Positions 10,509-16,881 of a DNA stretch of 64,000 nt are shown here, piece after piece. Below the pieces are notes generated by a model that saw nothing but the letters and a program-made list of their open reading frames with translations, was not told the DNA's origin and ran no database searches. Position numbers and translations under genes: made by a program. Source of the DNA: Thiocapsa rosea (GTDB lineage Bacteria; Pseudomonadota; Gammaproteobacteria; Chromatiales; Chromatiaceae); NCBI RefSeq assembly GCF_003634315.1, contig NZ_RBXL01000001.1, positions 248,001 through 312,000 of the forward strand, in the 5' to 3' direction. Numbering within the stretch: the first letter of the stretch is position 1; each line of letters begins with the position of its first letter.

Positions 10509-10700
10509 GGTAGGCTCGGCGTGGGTTGGTGGCGTAGATCGGGTGTCGCGTCAAGCCCGATGGCGCGGACTCCATCTCAGTCTATCGCACCCGAGCGCGG
10601 TCTTCAGCGATTGTCCGGAGTGGGATGCTCGAAGCGGCAGTCGGCATCCCACTCCGACCTTCGATTGCCGTAGGCTGTGCAGCGCCGGGTCCATCTTCGG

Positions 10701-10751
10701 GTTCGCCGGTTTCAACCGGCCCCGGGGCAGGCGGACTTCAGTCCGCCGAAC
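10701..10751. repeat. Double palindrome, REP-like
   Basis: Two adjacent palindromes (GCCGGTTTCAACCGGC and GGCGGACTTCAGTCCGCC) are flanked by GTTCGCCGG and the near-inverted CGCCGAAC. This is the same design as the element at 3581-3670. It sits just before the gene starting at 10780. Confidence 0.7.
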
Positions 10752-10779
10752 TCAAGGCAACGGATACAGAGGTGGATCG

Positions 10780-11205
10780 ATGGACAACAAGACAAAACCC
10801 ACACCAAAAAAACCGCGCTGGCCCGGAGTGCTGATCACCGTGTGCGTGGTCGTCGGTGTGTTGGCACTGCTCGTAACGCAGCTCCCTCGCGGGGCCTTTT
10901 CTACGGATCTGTCGGGCATCGGCCAGGGGACTCCAGCACTGGTGGTAGCCCGTGATAAAAACTATCTCGCAGGCGGCGAGGTGATGGACCTGATCAACAC
11001 CGTTCGGTCTGACTACGAGGGCAGGATCGCGTTTCTTGCGGCCCATCTCGGCCATCCTGATGGGCAGGCATTTGCCAGGAGACATGGCATGGAGGATGCC
11101 GTCGTGGTCGTTTTCGATGCGGATGGTTCGCCGGCGGCAAGATTGGTCATCCCGCAAACCGCCGAGGAATTACGCGCTGCACTTGACATCGTAGACACCC
11201 CTTAA
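10780..11205 (+). CDS. Membrane-anchored thioredoxin-like protein without CXXC
   Basis: 141-aa protein with a positively charged start (MDNKTKPTPKKPRWPG), one transmembrane helix at about residues 14-35 (VLITVCVVVGVLALLVTQL) and a periplasmic domain. The domain resembles a thioredoxin fold: beta strand ending in a reactive-site position (ALVVARDKNYLAGG), then helix, then VVVVFDADGSPAARLVIP where thioredoxins have the cis-Pro side. There is no cysteine pair, so a redox role is doubtful. GAGGTGG 8-14 bases before ATG 10780 supports the start. Confidence 0.65.
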   Translation: MDNKTKPTPKKPRWPGVLITVCVVVGVLALLVTQLPRGAFSTDLSGIGQGTPALVVARDKNYLAGGEVMDLINTVRSDYEGRIAFLAAHLGHPDGQAFARRHGMEDAVVVVFDADGSPAARLVIPQTAEELRAALDIVDTP

Positions 11206-11306
11206 GCATCGCGCTCAAGCTCATGCAGTGAATGACGGCGATTCCTGATCGGCCCCATCCCGAGACGGGCATCGGCTGGTAGGAGGATACTCGAACATAG
11301 GGACAT

Positions 11307-11435
11307 CTCGCGACGGCGAGCCATGCGGTTTATCCGCGCGTCGGGGAGCCCGCAGTACTGATCACCGATCTCCTTCAACGTGGCGCCGCCGCTGGCTGGC
11401 AAAGGCGGCCGCAATCGCCTCGTTGCAGTCCGGGC
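11307..11435 (-). pseudogene. Remnant of a RAYT/REP transposase C-terminus
   Basis: The minus strand shows NEAIAAAFAS in one frame followed by SGGATLKEIGDQYCGLPDAR in another. This is the DnaA-like helix-turn-helix tail seen at the C-terminus of many REP-associated tyrosine transposases. The catalytic HUH domain is missing and the frame is broken. Short similarity, so tentative. It fits the presence of REP-like palindromes in this window. Confidence 0.35.
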
Positions 11436-11532
11436 AAAGCGCGGCTTATCGGCCGCCGGCTTGGCCGACGGCCGGCGCTAAGGGCGCGATTCCGATGGGT
11501 CGAACCGCGTCGCGCGCGCAGCTCGCATCGAC

Positions 11533-11560
11533 GAGGCAAGAGGCAAGAGGCAAGAGGCAA
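11533..11560. repeat. (GAGGCAA)4 heptanucleotide array
   Basis: Four perfect tandem copies of the 7-mer GAGGCAA. It lies where the toxin-like remnant loses similarity. Confidence 0.9.
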
Positions 11561-11589
11561 AACTTGACCCATTTGCCCGATGTTTCGGA

Positions 11590-11622
11590 GCCAGTCTCCT
11601 CTGTCCAGCTTATTTCCGCCAT
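11590..11622 (-). pseudogene. ParE/RelE-like toxin remnant
   Basis: ATG 11622 overlaps the last codons of the antitoxin remnant and reads MAEISWTEE, a typical start of ParE-family toxins. The sequence then diverges into the heptamer array region. Only about ten residues remain, so the call relies on position and overlap as much as similarity. Confidence 0.35.
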
Positions 11623-11796
11623 GCGCCAATCCTTCGCTTCATTTCGTCATTCGAGATCATCTTCTTCTCCCTTGAATCGTTTAATCCCGACGACACCATT
11701 TTCTCAAACGCGAACTCTCTGAGAATTTTTTTCATACCTTGCATCTTCAGGCTGATTCTCGATCACATCAGCCATTCTTTCTTTCGCAGCGGCCAT
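11610..11796 (-). pseudogene. Small antitoxin gene with a one-base frameshift
   Basis: ATG 11796 reads MAAAKERMADVIENQPEDARYEK and then meets a run of seven A (11725-11731 on the plus strand as T). With six A the frame continues as KILREFAFEKMVSSGLND and ends at TAA 11610-11612, giving a 61-residue protein. That pattern matches small ParD-like antitoxins whose N-terminus ends in QPEDA-YEEILRELAF. The insertion makes the gene terminate early at RVRV. Preceded by AGAGGTAAACC. Either inactivated or a slippage-corrected gene. Confidence 0.55.
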
Positions 11797-12274
11797 GGTT
11801 TACCTCTTTGTGTTTCCGGCATTAAGAGAAGAGTCGAGCGACCCGAACCACGCGATGGCGCAACCTAGAGGATACCCGCGGAGCTGTGCGCGCGCTTTTG
11901 GCTCGGTTCCACCTGCCGATTAGTCATTTCTTTCTGTCAGCGATACGAGACCCATATCTTTTTTGCCCTCGCCCGATCAGTAACACCGGCGAGAACGGAC
12001 TGCCGGACAGGATCTCGCCGGCAGCGGCTAGCTCCTGGACCATCGGGGACCGTAGCGGAAACCGTGGTACGTCCCCGGTTGTCCTCTCTTTCAGCCGCTC
12101 GCGAGTCCCACCCTGCGCTTCGGAGAGACAGGATTCGGATTCGATCGGCAGCGAACGCGCGACGGGCGTTCCGCGCCTGGCTATTGACCTCCGCCCCCTC
12201 GCCTAAGTGTGAATGAGTCGATGGCCTGTGAGACCCCATGCGTTTGTTGGAGCGACCAAATTTTCGGGGGGATC
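11797..12274. other. Intergenic region downstream of the DUF262 gene
   Basis: Nothing coding is recognised in about 480 bases. The sequence is of lower GC than its surroundings in places (11930-11980) and contains no listed repeat. It separates the toxin-antitoxin remnant from the end of the defence-like operon. Confidence 0.4.
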
Positions 12275-14145
12275 TCACACTTCATCAGCGTCCGGGCTCG
12301 GCAAGGGAGCGTCGTCGTCTTGATCAACAATACTCGCCCCCGGCTGGGCGGACGCCGGTGGTTGAATTCCCAAGTCGGACATGAAATCCCGCTCCAGACG
12401 GATCATGTCTGCCAAGCGCCGGCTGAGCACCTCATCCATTCTGTCGGGGTTCTTCAGGGCATCGTCCAGGGGATAGGGCAGCAGATGTGATTCGAAAAAC
12501 GCCTGGGGATCAGTTAAATCGATCCGTCGGAAAATGGCGCGGGCCTGACCGCGCTCCTCTCTAAAGACATCGAACATTCGATTGGCAGGGCTGGATCTCA
12601 GCAGTGATTGCGACGAAACCCAAATGGTGCGCATGGCTTCGGGGCCGTTCCGTGCGAAATCGTCGGCGATGGCTCGCGCGTCTTTGCGCGATCCATCCGG
12701 ATACAAAACGCATTTTCTAGCCAGCAGGCAGAGGAGGGTTCTTACCCGGGCGCTGCGTAGGTCATAGCGCTCCGGAAAGGGTTCAGTCCGAGTGTCCCAA
12801 GGAAGATTTCGAAGCTCAGACGGTACTGCCGCCCCTTTCTTGCGCACTTCCCGGGCTCGGTCGCGCAACTCGGCGAGAACCGTGGCGTAGCGGGATGGAT
12901 TCCCCTGACCAAACCAGCTCGCAAATCCGGTGAGCCACAACCATCGTCGGAGCAGGTGCCGGGCCTCGCCACTTGGGTTGGGATCCTCACCAAGCCAGGC
13001 GCTCAGACCCACCAATTGAAGCCCATAGGGCAGCATACGGGCGTTGTGGATGTGCTCATCCCGTAACAGGTCGATCCCGTGCAACAAGCCCTCCCGAGCT
13101 CGGCGCATGGCTTCCGGCAGCCTGCTGGCTACGGTTTCCCGCCGGTCGGTCCCAAGCTTGCTCCAGTCCGTACGATAAGGGTCAAGATCCGCCGCAACGA
13201 GAAATGCCCGCAGGACAAGGACGCGGTCAACCTTGCCGAACCCGGTCTGCTTGATCTCGGCCAGAGTGCTGTCAATCGCGCTGGCGATGTGAAAACGCCC
13301 TCCCTGAGCCCCGGCCTGGTAAGTCAGAGCTGAGAACATCTCGTCCGCGCCGATGGCGACGCCCTTCCGATTCAAGCGGGTAAAGCTCTCCACCGCCAGG
13401 TTCAGATCGTCGGTCACGAATTCCACGATGGGGATTTTGTAAGACTGCAAGGCCCTGGCAACTCCTTGGAGCCGATCGACCAGCGCCTCTTTGCTAACGC
13501 CCGCCTCCGCGAGGGTCGCAGGGTCAGCGTTGTAAATGGCCGCGCCGGCGCGAAAAAGCTCATTGGTATCGCTCAACTGTCAGCGTTGTAAATGGCCGCG
13601 CCGGCGCGAAAAAGCTCATTGGTATCGCTCAACTGATGGAGGGGTACCTGCCATGGCTTGGCCTGGGAGTCGGAGGGTAGGTGCATAAATACCCCCTCGC
13701 GGCTCTTATCCTCTTTCCGCTTCTCGTCCGTCCGGCCGCCACTCGCGTCGAAGTAAATGTTCCATCGCTCTCTATCTTCACCGTCGTCGGACAACTCGGG
13801 AAGCCCGGAACCTCGAAGTAGTACGCCAGCCAGGGTTGTAAGCCGCTGTTGGCCGTCCAACAGCAGCAGCGTTTCCGATGGTTGAGTCTGAGAGAGGTCG
13901 AAAGGGCCGAAGCGGCCCAGCGGCCCGGCTGTCCTCGTGGATGACTTCCAAAACAAAAGAGTGCCGATCGGATAGCGCCGACGCACGGAGTCGAACAGAT
14001 CCAGCATGCTCGTTCGCGACCATACGAAAGAACGTTGAAAGGCGGGCACCCGGATGCGCCCTTGCCTGACCCATTTCACGAGATCGAAAAGAAAGACCAC
14101 GCTCGGATTGATTTCCGGACCATCGTCCTTGTTTAGCTGACTCAT
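12275..14145 (-). pseudogene. DUF262 (GmrSD/ParB-like nuclease) protein, split by a 56-bp duplication
   Basis: DUF262 proteins are ParB-fold nucleotide-hydrolysing components of restriction and anti-phage systems (GmrSD, BrxU, SspE). The 5' frame (14145-13573, 190 aa) has VPAFQRSFVWS at residues 33-43 and the DGQQR motif at 97-101. The 3' frame (13576-12275, 433 aa) continues with FTRLNRKGVAIGADEMF, a typical DUF262 segment, then a long helical region without an obvious HNH nuclease. The frames are separated only by the tandem duplication at 13524-13635; removing one copy yields a single 604-aa protein. It starts 4 bases after the TOPRIM gene stop, so it is the third gene of the operon. Confidence 0.85.
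13524..13635. repeat. Perfect 56-bp tandem duplication inside the DUF262 gene
   Basis: Bases 13524-13579 and 13580-13635 are identical. Since 56 is not a multiple of three, the second copy shifts the frame and creates a stop after NADS. The duplicated protein segment is SDTNELFRAGAAIYNAD. Loss of one copy by slippage or recombination would restore the gene exactly. Confidence 0.95.
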
Positions 14146-14149
14146 GGCG

Positions 14150-15118
14150 CTAGCGCTCCTGGTCGATCAGCTCGATGATAGACATAAGATCGCCCGTATG
14201 GTCCCGGGCGCGCAAATCAGCGGCCATGGCGTTGAGTACTGCTGGCTCACGCTCTTGCCGGACGCGCTGCAACAGGACATCCAAGTGGTACGGACGCTCT
14301 TGGTCGTAGGAGTGAGGAACCTTCTTGTATCGCTATTTTTCCATATCACAGTAATCGCGATCATTTGATGGCATAGATAAGATATCGGTCATTTCCTTGG
14401 CCCATCGCGGATTTCGCGGATCCCTGGCTAACTCCGCATGCCAGTGAAAATCTGGGATGTAATTCTCCGCTTCGTGCTTTGTGAGCGTGAACGGCCTCGC
14501 TCCAAGCTCGCGTGCCTTCTGCTCGATCTCAGCAGCTTTTGAAGATGGTGGCTGTTTTGGGCTGGTCCGGTCGGAATCCACGACGACGATCAACCGAAGC
14601 GGGAGTTCCGCTTCTCGGGCATTGTTCGCCTCTTGCTCCATGAATCCCGGCATGTCGCCCGTGCCGCCAGCATGGAGCACCTCCATGGCTAGCGGTATCG
14701 GGGGAGTTATCCACAACCGTCGAACCGGCTCACGGGCGAGCAGGCGAACGGCCACGTCGAGCAGAGCCCCATCCCGGAGACGGCTTTCGACAAGCACTTT
14801 GAGCGGCGAGTTGGCGATGCGCAACGCCCGTCCGGCCTCCGCGGACGTGGTCACCTGCCAGGTCGTTGTCTCTGCGCGCCCGGAGTCCCAAGCCGACGCA
14901 CGGGCCAGCTCGCATAGCTCCAACAGGCGATCGTGAGCGGTCTGTCGAGCGCCCTGGAACCATTCGCTGTCATCGAGCAAGTCGGCGTCCAGAAGCAGGA
15001 CATCGTGTGCCGCCTCGTCGGCGCGGACGATAAGTCGATCCAGAGTTTGCAGTGCTGTCGTGTCGTTCCAGACCGGTACCGTATCCTCTTCCAGCGGTCT
15101 TTCGATCGCAAATCGCAT
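14150..15118 (-). pseudogene. OLD-like TOPRIM protein with an in-frame amber stop
   Basis: TOPRIM-type nuclease candidate. The glutamate motif is at residues 108-111 (KVLVES), the DxD motif at 181-183 (LIVVVDSDR), and the OLD-type HEAENYIPD at 215-223. The frame from ATG 15118 stops at TAG 14333-14335 after 261 residues. It then continues in the same frame for 60 codons (RYKKVPHSYDQERPY...) to TAG 14150, four bases before the next gene. The full protein would be 322 aa. The ATG shares its A with the stop of the ATPase gene (TGATG), showing translational coupling. The paired ATPase/TOPRIM layout recalls PARIS (AriA/AriB). Confidence 0.75.
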
Positions 15119-16293
15119 CAGTGTTCCTTGAGTCGTTGAGCGCGCCGAAGGGCCTTGACCTCTTCGTACGACTCCAGGAAGACGCCTGGTGGCCAGTAAT
15201 CGACCTCGCCCGTCTCAAGGATGCGGATGCGACGGAGTTCGCTGCCGCCCGGTGCGTCATCGACGTAATAGAGCGCCACGAGATCAGGCGAAATCGCTCC
15301 CTCGGCAATGCGCCGACGTATCCGCAATAGCAGACCCTCGGCATGGGTTTCCACGATGGTGGTTCCGGTCCCTGCACGGGCAACGTCAAGAAAGAGGTCG
15401 CCGAGCATCGGATGAAGTGCATCATGCAGATGCAACTCCGGCTGCTGGACAACATCGATAAAGGGCGTTGGGCTGGGATCGCGATAACGCCACTTGGCGA
15501 GCGTCAGCACCGGAAGCAACTGATGTACGCCGGTACCCACCTGAGTGATCGGAACACTGCGGACAGCCCCGCGCGTTGTCTGCAAGCGCCATAAGTCAAG
15601 GTTCTTCTCCCAGCGAAGTGAGAGGCCAGCATGCAGGGAGAGCCAAGCCGAGACTTCGCCGAAGACCACCGAGTCCTCTGCCAGGAGTTCTATCACCCCC
15701 TCACCTGCCGGTCCGATCAGAGGTGCCAGGGGATCGAATCCCTGCCGGGGTGGAATCTCAGGCACCCCATTGCGCAAAGGACCGAGCCATACACTGGCAT
15801 GTAGTACCCGTTTAGCCTCCTTGCTCACCGTTGTTCGTTCGGGTACATCAGGAATTAGGATGCCATCGAGGGGGGCGTCGGAAACGGGGTAATCGACCCC
15901 ATCCCAGCGAACGCTGCGGGCTCGGGGGCGCGGGTCGTCGTAGAGCAGGCCGGGTAGGTAGAGGATGGTCTCGAGCCGGTGACTGCCACTCGTGCCCTCG
16001 GTCGAGACGGCGAGTTCCAGGAATGCACTTAGGTCCCTCGCATGAAGCAGATCCTGAAAACACTCGGCTACGGGGCGCCCCCCGACGGTCAGGGGTAGTG
16101 CGTCGTTATTGATTCCAGCCAGGCCGCCCAGCGTTTGGTACAGCAGCGTGGCGACGCTCGTCTTGCCCGCGTTGTTCCTCCCGATAAGGAGGGTCAGGGG
16201 TGCGATGTCCAACCTCTGGAAAGGCTGGCTGCGGTCGTACTGGCGACGGCAGGGAAAACCTCTGTAGCCATCGAATTCGAGAGAACGGATCAT
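15118..16293 (-). CDS. AAA ATPase with DUF3696 C-terminus
   Basis: SMC/OLD-like ATPase of 391 aa. Walker A is GRNNAGKTS at residues 38-46. The ABC-like signature is VGTGVHQLLPVL at 252-263, Walker B FIDVVQQPELHLH at 278-290, and the switch histidine ETHAE at 315-319. The C-terminus RIRILETGEVDYWPPGVF is typical of DUF3696. In most relatives the Walker B segment reads IEQPELHLHP; here the first acidic residue appears to be Gln, which could weaken hydrolysis. First gene of the operon with the TOPRIM and DUF262 genes. Such ATPases act as sensors or scaffolds in anti-phage systems. Confidence 0.88.
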   Translation of the reverse strand: MIRSLEFDGYRGFPCRRQYDRSQPFQRLDIAPLTLLIGRNNAGKTSVATLLYQTLGGLAGINNDALPLTVGGRPVAECFQDLLHARDLSAFLELAVSTEGTSGSHRLETILYLPGLLYDDPRPRARSVRWDGVDYPVSDAPLDGILIPDVPERTTVSKEAKRVLHASVWLGPLRNGVPEIPPRQGFDPLAPLIGPAGEGVIELLAEDSVVFGEVSAWLSLHAGLSLRWEKNLDLWRLQTTRGAVRSVPITQVGTGVHQLLPVLTLAKWRYRDPSPTPFIDVVQQPELHLHDALHPMLGDLFLDVARAGTGTTIVETHAEGLLLRIRRRIAEGAISPDLVALYYVDDAPGGSELRRIRILETGEVDYWPPGVFLESYEEVKALRRAQRLKEH

Positions 16294-16539
16294 GAGTGAC
16301 GGGGAACCTGCCTAGGGAGGAAACGCTTGCCAAGTTGTGCCGCCGTTGATTTTGCGGGGCACCAGGGCAGGCGACAAGAGATATATTCAGCCTTAATCAA
16401 GACGTCGGAGTCACCCGCGCTGTCGGTGCATGACCGCTTCCCGATACCTTACTGCCTATGGGCGCCTCAGGCCAAAAGGTCTGTTCCGGGTCGAATCCGA
16501 GCCTTCCCGCCTCGGCTCCTCCACCGATGCTTCAAACGC
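16294..16539. other. Upstream region of the ATPase operon
   Basis: About 250 bases without a gene, between the ATPase start and the XRE remnant. It must hold the promoter of the three-gene operon; no clear -35/-10 pair or operator is seen. Confidence 0.35.
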
Positions 16540-16843
16540 CTAGTCCAACAGTTTGAGCACGACGGTTGCCGCCCCGGTTGGCAAACGCTTGCTGGTTCCC
16601 GATTACGACCATGGTGTCGAGCGGAACATCGACTGACTCGGAGAGCTCCGCCTGGCTGAATCCCAGGCACTTTCGCACTCAAGGTAAGAACTTGGCGGCA
16701 TCCCGCATCGCCCCTGAGCTATCGACCACCTAGTGAGTACGGATCTCGGCTTCAAATGTTCCGTCCACCCGATCCGGGTCGATGCGCCCCTGATAAAGCG
16801 ACTCCGCGATTGCAGGGTCAATCACGACGCAAACTTTCGTCAT
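16540..16843 (-). pseudogene. Degenerate XRE (HigA-like) antitoxin
   Basis: Minus strand from ATG 16843 reads MTKVCVVIDPAIAESLYQGR and stops. Downstream, a different frame gives VRKCLGFSQAELSESVDVP, the first helix-turn-helix half of an XRE antitoxin. A further frame gives KRLPTGAATVVLKLLD, the usual antitoxin C-terminus, ending at TAG 16540. At least two frame breaks separate the pieces, so the gene is dead. Confidence 0.5.
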
Positions 16844-16881
16844 AGGGATGAACCTCACTTCGATTGCCTTTCCGAGCTAAA

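Noticed and set aside
9324-10673. 449-codon plus-strand frame opposite alr
   Set aside because: Shadow of alanine racemase, whose catalytic motifs are complete on the minus strand.
13573-14145. Reading the two DUF262 pieces as two separate genes
   Set aside because: The pieces share a duplicated 56-bp block and join seamlessly when one copy is removed; each alone lacks half the protein.
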